In this document: positions 1-5,296 of the stretch, one piece after another
Layout of the letters: every line of letters starts with the position of its first letter
How positions within the stretch are numbered: the first letter of the stretch is position 1
From: Methylorubrum extorquens
GTDB taxonomy: Bacteria; Pseudomonadota; Alphaproteobacteria; Rhizobiales; Beijerinckiaceae
Length of the DNA: 5,296 bases
Direction of reading: 5' to 3'
Assembly (NCBI GenBank): GCA_019695455.1
Contig: JAEUAC010000038.1
Location: 1-5,296 of the forward strand
Notes under the pieces: model-generated
What the model was told of the DNA's origin: nothing
The model's database searches: none
What the model saw: the letters and a program-made list of their open reading frames with translations, nothing else
Position numbers and translations under genes: made by a program

Positions 1-458
1 ACGTCGAGCCCGAGGAATGGGACCGGGTGGTCGACACGAACCTGCGGGGCGCGTTCCTCGTCGCCCAGGCCGCCGCCCGCTCCATGCGGGACGGCAAGCG
101 CCCCGGCTCCATCGTCAACGTGGCCTCCATCCTCGGCCTGCGGGTCGGTGGGCAGGTGCCGGCCTACGTCGCCTCGAAGGCGGGGCTGGTGCACCTGACG
201 GGCGCGATGGCCTTCGAGCTCGCCCGCTACGGAATCCGCGTGAACGCGCTCTGCCCCGGCTACACGGAGACGGACATCAACCGGGACTTCTTCGCCACCG
301 AGACCGGCCAGGCCATGATCCGCCGCATCCCGCAGCGCCGCCTCGGCCAGCTCTCCGACCTCGACGGGGCGCTGCTCCTCCTCTGCTCGGACGCCTCGTC
401 CTTCATGACGGGCACGGCCATCCCGGTCGACGGCGGGCACCTCGTCTCGACCCTCTAG
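1..458 (+). CDS. Short-chain dehydrogenase/reductase (SDR), 3'-terminal part
   Basis: This is an NAD(P)-dependent oxidoreductase of the classical SDR family, cut by the window's left edge; the first whole codon is at base 3. The 151 visible residues carry the core of the active site: the Asn of DTNLRG (codon 39-41), the Ser of NVASILG (126-128), and Tyr and Lys of YVASK (165-167 and 177-179), with the usual 13-residue Ser-to-Tyr spacing. The PG motif after the cofactor domain (255-260) and the C-terminal MTGTAIPVDGG signature also fit. Classical SDRs are about 250 residues, so roughly 100 residues including the TGxxxGxG dinucleotide motif lie outside. It ends in TAG, 43 bases before the acyl-CoA dehydrogenase, and is probably co-transcribed with it. 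The substrate cannot be read from this fragment. A hydroxyacyl-CoA or other secondary alcohol is plausible from the neighbour, but that is inference. The family call is secure. Confidence 0.95.
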   Translation, partial: VEPEEWDRVVDTNLRGAFLVAQAAARSMRDGKRPGSIVNVASILGLRVGGQVPAYVASKAGLVHLTGAMAFELARYGIRVNALCPGYTETDINRDFFATETGQAMIRRIPQRRLGQLSDLDGALLLLCSDASSFMTGTAIPVDGGHLVSTL

Positions 459-490
459 GACCGCGCCCGCCCGTAAGCCTTTCGCCTGTC

Positions 491-495
491 AGGAG
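491..495 (+). promoter_or_regulatory. Ribosome binding site for the TTG-started acyl-CoA dehydrogenase
   Basis: AGGAG lies 6 bases upstream of the TTG at 502. It is a near-perfect anti-Shine-Dalgarno match at good spacing and decides the start. The next in-frame ATG is at residue 48, well inside the conserved N-terminal helical domain, so it is not a credible start. Confidence 0.8.
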
Positions 496-501
496 AACGC
501 C

Positions 502-1719
502 TTGGACTTCACCCTTCCCGCCGCGATCGAGGATTACCGCGCGCGCGTCGCGGCCTTCGTGGACCGCGAGCTGATCCCCCTCGAGGCCGATCCGGCCTCC
601 TTCGACGCGCACGAGAACATCGCGCCGGGCCCGCTCGCCGCCATGCGGGCCAAGGCCCGGGCGGAGGGGCTCTGGTGCCTGCAGCTGAAGCCGGAGACCG
701 GCGGCCGGGGTCTCGGCAAGGTCGGCATGGCCGCCTGCTACACGGAGATGAACCGCTCGATCTTCGGCCCGGTCGTATTCAACTCGGCCGCGCCGGACGA
801 CGGCAACATGATGGTGCTAGAGGCGCTCGGCACGCCCGAGCAGAAGCGCAAGTGGCTGGACCCGATCGTCGCGGGCACGGTGCGCTCCGCCTTCGCCATG
901 ACGGAGCCGGCGCCGGGCGGCGGGTCCGACCCGTCCATGATCGCGACCCGGGCGGAGCGGCAGCTCGACGGCTCCTACGTCGTCACCGGCCGCAAGTGGT
1001 TCATCACGGGCGCCGAGGAGGCGGCCCACTTCATCCTCATGGCGCGCACGTCGGAGGATGCGCGGAGCGGGCTCACGGCCTTCCTCTACCACAAGGACCA
1101 GCCGGGCTGGCGCATCCTGCGCCGCATCCCGATCATGGGGCCCGAGGAGCATGGCGGGCATTGCGAGCTCGAATTCGACGGGCTCCGCATCGCGCCCGAG
1201 GACGTGCTGGCGGGCGAGGGCCGCGGCCTGAAGGTCACGCAGGTGCGGCTCGGGCCGGCCCGCCTCACGCATTGCATGCGCTGGCTCGGGCTCGCCATGC
1301 GCTGCGTCGAGATCGCGGGCGAGTATGCGGGCCGGCGCGAGGGGTTCGGGATCCGCCTCGCGGACCGGGAGAGCGTCCAGCTCATGCTCGGCGGCCTCGC
1401 CATGGACATCGAGATCGGCCGGCTGCTCGTGATGCGGGCCGCCTGGGAGCTCGACCAGGGCCGCTTCGCCCGCAAGGAGGTCTCGATGGCGAAGATCCAC
1501 GTCGCCAACGTGCTCGGCAAGGCGGCGGACACGGCCATCCAGATCAACGGCGCCCGGGGCTACTCGAAGGACACGGTCCTCGAGTGGATCTATCGCTACG
1601 CGCGGCAGGCCCGCCTGGTGGACGGGGCGGACGAGGTCCACCGCATGGTCCTGAACCGGCACCTGGTCGGCGAAGGGACCGGCTTCTGGCGCTGGCCGGT
1701 GGAGGAGAACGACGCGTGA
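502..1719 (+). CDS. Acyl-CoA dehydrogenase family protein, ACAD10/11-like (Asp catalytic base)
   Basis: This is an FAD-dependent enzyme expected to introduce an alpha-beta double bond into an acyl-CoA thioester, passing electrons to ETF. It has 405 residues, normal for the family. The N-terminal helical domain covers about residues 1-125. The middle beta domain has the FAD/substrate motif FAMTEP (131-136) followed by GGGSD (139-143), and KWFITGA (165-171). The C-terminal helical domain has QINGARGY (347-354) and then VDGADEVHR (373-381). In the last motif Asp374 sits where most acyl-CoA dehydrogenases have the catalytic Glu of the YEGT-type motif. Asp here and the DGxDEVH form are typical of the ACAD10/ACAD11 group, which acts on branched, very long or 4-hydroxy/4-phospho-acyl-CoAs. 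The start is TTG with AGGAG 6 bases upstream. It follows an SDR gene by 43 bases, an arrangement that recalls the lvaC/lvaD pair of levulinate and 4-hydroxyacid catabolism. The exact substrate is not known, and an APH-type kinase partner would have to lie outside the window. Confidence 0.93.
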   Translation: MDFTLPAAIEDYRARVAAFVDRELIPLEADPASFDAHENIAPGPLAAMRAKARAEGLWCLQLKPETGGRGLGKVGMAACYTEMNRSIFGPVVFNSAAPDDGNMMVLEALGTPEQKRKWLDPIVAGTVRSAFAMTEPAPGGGSDPSMIATRAERQLDGSYVVTGRKWFITGAEEAAHFILMARTSEDARSGLTAFLYHKDQPGWRILRRIPIMGPEEHGGHCELEFDGLRIAPEDVLAGEGRGLKVTQVRLGPARLTHCMRWLGLAMRCVEIAGEYAGRREGFGIRLADRESVQLMLGGLAMDIEIGRLLVMRAAWELDQGRFARKEVSMAKIHVANVLGKAADTAIQINGARGYSKDTVLEWIYRYARQARLVDGADEVHRMVLNRHLVGEGTGFWRWPVEENDA

Positions 1720-1732
1720 ACGTCAGTACCTA

Positions 1733-1754
1733 AGCGGACACTCGATCCTCCGCT
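1733..1754 (+). terminator. Weak hairpin after the SDR-dehydrogenase genes
   Basis: AGCGGA (1733-1738) and TCCGCT (1749-1754) form a perfect 6 bp stem with a 10-base loop, starting 14 bases after the dehydrogenase stop codon. There is no T-tract and the loop is long, so it may be a weak terminator or a chance pairing in GC-rich DNA. Confidence 0.25.
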
Positions 1755-1822
1755 CCGGCCTTGACGTCCGATTGGGCAGAGTTGGGCTGGCGAGGGCCGC
1801 GCGATCCAATCATAAGCGCGGC

Positions 1823-1853
1823 TCACGCTAGCACGTGATTACATCAGTCACGT
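1823..1853. promoter_or_regulatory. Cluster of three CGTGA half-sites, candidate operator of the Crp/Fnr-type gene
   Basis: TCACG (1823-1827), CGTGA (1834-1838) and TCACG (1848-1852) alternate in orientation within 31 bases. The first two form an inverted repeat with 6 bases between. The second and third form one with a 6 bp arm (ACGTGA at 1833-1838, TCACGT at 1848-1853) and 9 bases between. CGTGA resembles the TGTGA half-site used by Crp-family proteins, but neither spacing and orientation is the canonical inward-facing N6 site. The cluster ends 27 bases before the regulator's start codon, so autoregulation is possible. No convincing -35/-10 pair could be placed; a TTGACG at 1761-1766 looks like a -35 but has no good -10 at 17 bases. 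Confidence 0.4.
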
Positions 1854-1880
1854 CCCTGCCTTCATCAGGATCCCGACTAG

Positions 1881-2612
1881 GTGCCAGAACAAGACGCACG
1901 CGACAGCAATCGGTTGCTCGGCGCGCTGGAGCCCGAGAGCTTTCAACGACTGTCTCCTGCACTGGAACCGATCAAGTTCGAGCCTGGCCAGATCCTCGCG
2001 GCTCCGGGTCGGTCCTTCAGCCACGTCGTGTTCCATGCGACGGGCCTGACCTCGCTCCTGATCGGGCCGAACCGTCCGATCGGGGTCGAGGTCGGGATCG
2101 TGGGCCGGGACGGCATGGTGGGGCTGCCTGTGCTGTTCGGCACCCGCAACGGCCCGCAGGAGGCCGTGGTCCAGATCGGCGGCGAGGGCTGGCAGATCCC
2201 GGCCGAGGACTTCGCCCGCGCCCTGCGGGAGGACGAGAGCCTGCGCGGCGTCCTGCTGCGCTACGCCCATTGCATGATGATCCAGGTCGCCTCGACGGCC
2301 TGCGCCAACGCCCAGCTCTCCGTCGAGGAGCGGCTGGCGCGCTGGCTCCTCATGTGCCAGGCGCGGACGGACAGCCCCGAGATCCGCCTCACGCACGATT
2401 TCCTGGCCCGCATGCTCAACGTGCGGCGGCCCGGGGTCACGGTCGCGACCCACGTGCTCGAGGGCGAGGGCATGATCAAGGCGACCCGCGGCCGGATCAC
2501 GGTGACGGACCGCGAGAAGCTGAAGGACTTCGCCGGGCCGTCCTACGGGCTGGCCGAGGCGGAATACGAGAGCCTGTTCCCGCGCCGGGAGGTCGCCTCC
2601 GCGGGCCGCTAG
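1881..2612 (+). CDS. Crp/Fnr-family transcriptional regulator
   Basis: This is a 243-residue cytoplasmic DNA-binding protein of the usual Crp/Fnr length. The N-terminal half (about 15-125) is the cyclic-nucleotide-binding-type beta barrel, recognisable from FEPGQIL (33-39), GVEVGIVGRDGMVG (68-81) and the following strands. A long dimerisation helix with ERLARWLLM (150-158) leads into a winged helix-turn-helix, in which LTHDFLARMLNVRRPGV (170-186) and HVLEGEGMI (191-199) mark the helices and the start of the wing. The cAMP phosphate-binding cassette (FGE...R.A) is absent, and there is no N-terminal cysteine cluster; the only cysteines are 131, 141 and 159. So neither cAMP nor an FNR Fe-S cluster is an expected signal, and the effector is unknown. 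The GTG start is fixed from upstream by an in-frame TAG at 1878-1880. The Shine-Dalgarno match (AGGA at 1867-1870) is weak and 10 bases away. The gene stands alone between a plus-strand operon and a convergent minus-strand one. Confidence 0.93.
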   Translation: MPEQDARDSNRLLGALEPESFQRLSPALEPIKFEPGQILAAPGRSFSHVVFHATGLTSLLIGPNRPIGVEVGIVGRDGMVGLPVLFGTRNGPQEAVVQIGGEGWQIPAEDFARALREDESLRGVLLRYAHCMMIQVASTACANAQLSVEERLARWLLMCQARTDSPEIRLTHDFLARMLNVRRPGVTVATHVLEGEGMIKATRGRITVTDREKLKDFAGPSYGLAEAEYESLFPRREVASAGR

Positions 2613-2645
2613 GCTCCGGTCGCGACGGCCGGGCGCCGGGCCGCC

Positions 2646-2679
2646 TCGGACGCACCCGCGTCCCGCACGGGTCGTCCGA
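2646..2679. terminator. Bulged 12 bp hairpin between convergent genes, candidate bidirectional terminator
   Basis: TCGGACG (2646-2652) plus ACCCG (2654-2658) pair with CGGGT (2668-2672) plus CGTCCGA (2673-2679). This gives a 12 bp GC-rich stem with one bulged C (2653) and a 9-base loop. It lies 33 bases after the regulator's stop codon and 6 bases past the hutH stop codon on the other strand, the right place to end both transcripts. There is no T-tract on either side, so it is not a textbook intrinsic terminator; such T-poor hairpins are common at gene ends in GC-rich genomes. Confidence 0.55.
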
Positions 2680-2685
2680 CGGCCG

Positions 2686-4215
2686 TCAGCCGAGGCCGGG
2701 CAGCAGCGCCGGTCCGGCCGCCTCGGCCACGGCGCCCGTGCGGACGAGGTTGCGGGCGATGACGAGGTCGGGCGCCATGTGGCGATCGTGGTCCAGCGTC
2801 GGCACCCGCGCCCGCAGCAGCGCCCGGACCCGCTCCAGCGGCGCGCTCGAGGCGAGCGGGGCGTGGAAGTCGCAGCCCTGGGCCGCCGCCAGCAGCTCGA
2901 TGCCGATCACGCCGGCCAGGTTCTCGGCCATCGGCAGGAGGCGGCGCGCGCCGTGCGTCGCCATCGAGACGTGGTCCTCCTGGTTGGCCGAGGTCGGGAT
3001 CGAGTCGACGCTCGCCGGGTAGGCGCGGCTCTTGTTCTCGGAGACGAGGGCCGCGGCCGTCACCTGCGGGATCATGAAGCCCGAGTTCAGGCCCGGCTGC
3101 GGCGTCAGGAAGGCCGGCAGGCGCGAGAGCACGGGATCGGTCAGCAGCGTGATGCGCCGTTCGGCGATGGAGCCGATCTCGCAGATCGCGAGCGCGATCT
3201 GGTCCGCCGCGAAGGCGACCGGCTCGGCGTGGAAGTTGCCGCCGGACAGCACCTCGCCCTCGCGGGCGAAGACGAGCGGATTGTCCGACACCCCGTCGGC
3301 CTCCGTCTCGAGCACGGTCGCGACCGCACGCAGGAGGTCGAGGCAGGCGCCCATCACCTGGGGCTGGCAGCGCAGGCAATAGGGATCCTGCACCCGGTCG
3401 TCGCCCGCGAGATGCGACTCCCGGATGGCGCTTCCGTCCATCAGGTCGCGGAGGCTCCGGGCGACGTCGATCTGGCCCGGGTGGCGGCGAAGGGCGTGGA
3501 TGCGCGCGTCGAAGGGCGTGTCCGATCCGCGCGCGGCATCGGTCGAGAGCGCGCCCGTGACGAGCGCGGCCGCGAGCAGGCGCTCGGTCTCGAACAGCCC
3601 CGCGAGCGCGAGCGCCGTCGAGATCTGGGTGCCGTTGAGGAGCGCCAGCCCCTCCTTCGGGCCGAGCTCGAGCGGCGCGATCCCGGCGCCGGCCAGCGCC
3701 TCGGCGGCCGGACGGCGGCCGTCCGCCGTCTCGATCTCGCCCACGCCCATGAGGGCGGCGGTCAGGTGAGCGAGCGGCGCGAGGTCGCCCGAGGCGCCGA
3801 CCGAGCCCTGCCCGGGAACGACGGGCACGAGCCCGGCATCGAGCGCCGCCGACAGCGTCTCGAGCGTCGACCAGCGGATGCCGGAGGCCCCCTGTCCCAG
3901 GCTCGCGATCTTCAGGGCCATGGCGAGCCGGACGACGTCGCGCGGCAGCGGCTCGCCGAGGCCGGCGGCGTGCGACAGGACGATGTTGCGCTGGAGCGTG
4001 GCGAGGTCGGCCTCCGCGATGCGGACGCTCGCGAGCTTCCCGAAGCCCGTGTTGATCCCGTAGACCGGATCGCCCTTGGCCACGATCGCCCGCACGGTCT
4101 CGGCCGCCGCCTCGACGGCCGGCCGGCAGCCCGCCTCGAGCGTCGCGCCGGCTCCCCGGTAGATCGCCCGCCAATCGGCGAGGCGCATGCGGCCGGGCTG
4201 CAGGGTGACGGTCAC
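2686..4215 (-). CDS. hutH: Histidine ammonia-lyase (histidase)
   Basis: HutH removes ammonia from L-histidine to give trans-urocanate, the first step of histidine degradation, in the cytoplasm as a homotetramer. The protein has 509 residues, the standard length. The Ala-Ser-Gly triad that cyclises to the MIO cofactor is at 141-143 (GSVGASGDLAPLAH). Active-site residues fall one position from the Pseudomonas putida enzyme: Tyr52 in YGINTGFG, His82 in SHAAG, Asn194 in NGTQ, Tyr279 and Arg282 in DPYCLRCQPQ, Phe328 in GGNFHAEP, and Glu413 in NQEDHVSM. His82 and Glu413 favour histidase over phenylalanine or tyrosine ammonia-lyase. The GTG start is chosen because GGAGAG lies 5 bases upstream and the protein then has normal family length; the open frame continues upstream but inside the permease gene in another frame. 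It follows the permease stop codon by 14 bases, so it is the last gene of a transporter operon. No urocanase, hutI or hutG/hutF gene is in the window. Confidence 0.96.
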   Translation of the reverse strand: MTVTLQPGRMRLADWRAIYRGAGATLEAGCRPAVEAAAETVRAIVAKGDPVYGINTGFGKLASVRIAEADLATLQRNIVLSHAAGLGEPLPRDVVRLAMALKIASLGQGASGIRWSTLETLSAALDAGLVPVVPGQGSVGASGDLAPLAHLTAALMGVGEIETADGRRPAAEALAGAGIAPLELGPKEGLALLNGTQISTALALAGLFETERLLAAALVTGALSTDAARGSDTPFDARIHALRRHPGQIDVARSLRDLMDGSAIRESHLAGDDRVQDPYCLRCQPQVMGACLDLLRAVATVLETEADGVSDNPLVFAREGEVLSGGNFHAEPVAFAADQIALAICEIGSIAERRITLLTDPVLSRLPAFLTPQPGLNSGFMIPQVTAAALVSENKSRAYPASVDSIPTSANQEDHVSMATHGARRLLPMAENLAGVIGIELLAAAQGCDFHAPLASSAPLERVRALLRARVPTLDHDRHMAPDLVIARNLVRTGAVAEAAGPALLPGLG

Positions 4216-4220
4216 GGACG

Positions 4221-4226
4221 CTCTCC
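4221..4226 (-). promoter_or_regulatory. Ribosome binding site for hutH
   Basis: On the minus strand GGAGAG sits 5 bases before the GTG start at 4215-4213, within the 14-base gap after the permease stop codon. It supports the GTG start over any start further upstream. Confidence 0.7.
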
Positions 4227-4229
4227 GGC

Positions 4230-4895
4230 TCAGGCGCGCAGCCTGTTCTCGAAGCGGCTGATGACCCGAACGAGCGGCCACAGCAAGGCGAGATAGAGGG
4301 CAGCGGCGAAGATGAGCGGCGACGCGTTGTAGGTCAGCGAGCGGGCCATGTCGGCCGAATAGAGCAGCTCGGGCAGGGCGACCACGCTGGCCAGCGAGGT
4401 CAGCTTCACGGCCTCGACGGAGTTCGACAGGAGGTCCGGCAGGACGTTCCGCACGGCCTGCGGGAGGATCACGGCGGTCAGCGTCTGGGCGGGCGTGAGG
4501 CCGGTCGAGCGGGCGGCCTCGCCCTGCCCGCGTCCGACGCTGCCGAGGCCGGCCCGGAAGATCTCGCCGTAATAGCTCGACGTGTTGAGGAAGAAGGCGA
4601 GTGCCACCGCCGTGAGCGGCGACAGACGGATGCCCGCGAAGGGCAGGCCCGCATAGACGAAGATGAGGAGGACCAGGGGCGGCACGGCGCGGAAGAGGTC
4701 CACCGTGACGATGGCGGGCCAGCGCAGCCACCGGCTCGGCGCCGTGGACAGGAGCGCGGCCCCGAGCCCGCCGACGAGGCCGAGCGGGATCACGATCGCG
4801 CAGAGCAGCAGCGTCGTGCCGAAGCCGCGCCAGATCAGCGGCGCGGCCTGGGCCATGATGCCGAGATCGAAGAACTGCTCGCGCAGCGCCTCCAT
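4230..4895 (-). CDS. Polar amino acid ABC transporter permease (HisM/HisQ/GlnP type)
   Basis: This is an inner-membrane subunit of an amino acid ABC importer, forming half of the translocation pore with its neighbour. It has 221 residues, typical for the HisM family. Hydrophobic segments are visible at roughly 24-50, 62-82, 93-104, 163-180 and 193-213. The start of the permease domain shows the family's GxxTTLLL pattern (24-31). The cytoplasmic EAA loop that docks on the ATPase reads EAARSTGL (126-133), with the ILPQA continuation at 143-147. The ATG start overlaps the previous permease's stop codon by one base (TGATG), and GGAGG (4904-4908) lies 8 bases upstream, so translation is probably coupled. 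hutH follows 14 bases downstream, which suggests histidine or a related amino acid as substrate. Substrate choice is set mainly by a binding protein not seen here, so this is inference. Confidence 0.94.
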   Translation of the reverse strand: MEALREQFFDLGIMAQAAPLIWRGFGTTLLLCAIVIPLGLVGGLGAALLSTAPSRWLRWPAIVTVDLFRAVPPLVLLIFVYAGLPFAGIRLSPLTAVALAFFLNTSSYYGEIFRAGLGSVGRGQGEAARSTGLTPAQTLTAVILPQAVRNVLPDLLSNSVEAVKLTSLASVVALPELLYSADMARSLTYNASPLIFAAALYLALLWPLVRVISRFENRLRA

Positions 4896-5296
4896 CAGGC
4901 CCGCCTCCAGGCGAAGCGCCGTTCGAGCGCCCGCCCCGCGACGACGACGGGCACGAAGAGGAGCATGTAGGCGATCGCGCCCAGCGTGAGCGGGGTCGCG
5001 TTGCCGGAGAAGGACTGGGCGGTCGTCGACTGGTTCAGGATCTCGGCGACGCCGATGACGCTGCCGAGCGCCGTGTTCTTCGTGATGGCGATGGTGCGGT
5101 TGGTGAGCGGCGGGATCGCGAGCCGGATCGCCTGCGGCAGGATCACGGCCCCGAGCGTGCCGGCGAAGCCGATCCCGGTCGAGCGCGCGGCCTCCCATTG
5201 CCCCGCCGGCACGGACTTGATGCCGGCCCACAGGATCTCCTCCGCGAAAGCGGCCAGGACGAGGCTCAGCACGAGCCAGAGCACCGCGAAGGACGG
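4895..5296 (-). CDS. Polar amino acid ABC transporter permease, C-terminal part
   Basis: This is the second permease subunit of the same importer, cut by the right edge of the window; the open frame continues unbroken to base 5296. The visible 133 residues hold a membrane segment with the AEEILWAGI motif, the EAA loop (QWEAARSTGI, with its Glu codon at 5192-5194) followed by VILPQAIR, the family's TKNTALGSVIGVAEIL stretch, and a final membrane helix ending in a basic tail (RRFAWRRA). The EAA loop closely matches that of the downstream permease (EAARSTG and VILPQA are shared), so the two are paralogues forming a heterodimer, as in HisQM. The N-terminal 90 or so residues are missing. The binding protein and ATPase genes are expected to the right of the window, but this is not shown. 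A GTG at 5284 could be mistaken for a start, but it lies inside the permease domain. Confidence 0.93.
   Translation of the reverse strand, partial: PSFAVLWLVLSLVLAAFAEEILWAGIKSVPAGQWEAARSTGIGFAGTLGAVILPQAIRLAIPPLTNRTIAITKNTALGSVIGVAEILNQSTTAQSFSGNATPLTLGAIAYMLLFVPVVVAGRALERRFAWRRA

Noticed and set aside
817..1662. A 281-codon minus-strand frame opposite the acyl-CoA dehydrogenase
   Set aside because: It is a compositional shadow with no motif or ribosome binding site, and the plus-strand frame is unmistakable.
1761..1789. TTGACG at 1761 as a -35 box for the regulator gene
   Set aside because: No acceptable -10 element lies 16-18 bases downstream, and the resulting leader would be long. It is kept only as a remark in the operator entry.
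2678..2687. A perfect 10-base palindrome GACGGCCGTC next to the hutH stop
   Set aside because: It overlaps the hutH stop codon and has no loop. Short GC palindromes are frequent at this base composition, and the neighbouring hairpin explains the region better.
1835..3022. A 395-codon plus-strand frame overlapping the regulator and the end of hutH
   Set aside because: It crosses two real genes in other frames and the intergenic hairpin, and its translation is Arg/Gly/Pro-rich without domain features.
2609..4174. A 521-codon minus-strand frame overlapping hutH in another frame
   Set aside because: The translation is Arg/Gly/Ala/Pro-rich and without motifs, while the hutH frame carries every active-site residue of the family.
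2779..4296. A 505-codon open frame on the plus strand running opposite the whole of hutH
   Set aside because: Its translation is low-complexity, rich in Arg, Gly, Ala and Glu, with no recognisable domain. Long antisense frames are expected opposite real genes in DNA with strong GC bias at third codon positions.
4216..4731. N-terminal extension of the hutH frame to 681 codons, suggesting a permease-histidase fusion
   Set aside because: The extension is out of frame with the permease and reads as Arg/Pro-rich nonsense. A GTG with a ribosome binding site at 4215 gives a normal-length histidase.
4895..5231. Extension of the second permease's frame upstream to 5231 (333 codons)
   Set aside because: The upstream part is a shadow of the first permease in another frame, His/Arg-rich with no membrane segment. 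The ATG at 4895 with GGAGG upstream gives a standard 221-residue permease.

Overview
The window reads as a piece of a very GC-rich proteobacterial chromosome. Third codon positions are almost always G or C, and long spurious reading frames lie opposite the real genes. The gene types (an SDR plus ACAD10/11-like dehydrogenase pair, a Crp/Fnr-type regulator of the kind common in soil and plant-associated alphaproteobacteria, and a hutH with polar amino acid permeases) fit an alphaproteobacterium of the Hyphomicrobiales, such as the Methylobacterium or Bradyrhizobium type. This assignment is inference from general appearance; no rRNA or marker gene is present.

Left part, plus strand (1-1719): the C-terminal 60% of a classical short-chain dehydrogenase/reductase, then a complete acyl-CoA dehydrogenase with a TTG start and a good ribosome binding site. 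They are 43 bases apart and probably co-transcribed. The dehydrogenase has Asp instead of Glu at the expected catalytic-base position, as in the ACAD10/ACAD11 group, so the pair may belong to a branched or hydroxylated acyl-CoA catabolic operon that begins upstream of the window.

Middle (1720-2612): a 161-base gap with a small hairpin and a cluster of three CGTGA half-sites, then a monocistronic Crp/Fnr-family transcription regulator (GTG start) that lacks both the cAMP-binding signature and the FNR cysteine cluster.

Right part, minus strand (2686-5296): an operon read from right to left, consisting of the end of one polar amino acid ABC permease, a second paralogous permease overlapping it by one base, and, 14 bases on, a complete histidine ammonia-lyase (hutH). 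The layout joins uptake of an amino acid, plausibly histidine, to the first step of its degradation. The regulator and hutH genes converge on a 73-base gap that holds a strong bulged hairpin, probably a shared terminator.

No mobile element, CRISPR array, tRNA or rRNA was seen. I found no convincing novel system; the points most worth following up are the half-site cluster, the Asp-type dehydrogenase pair and the transporter-hutH operon.
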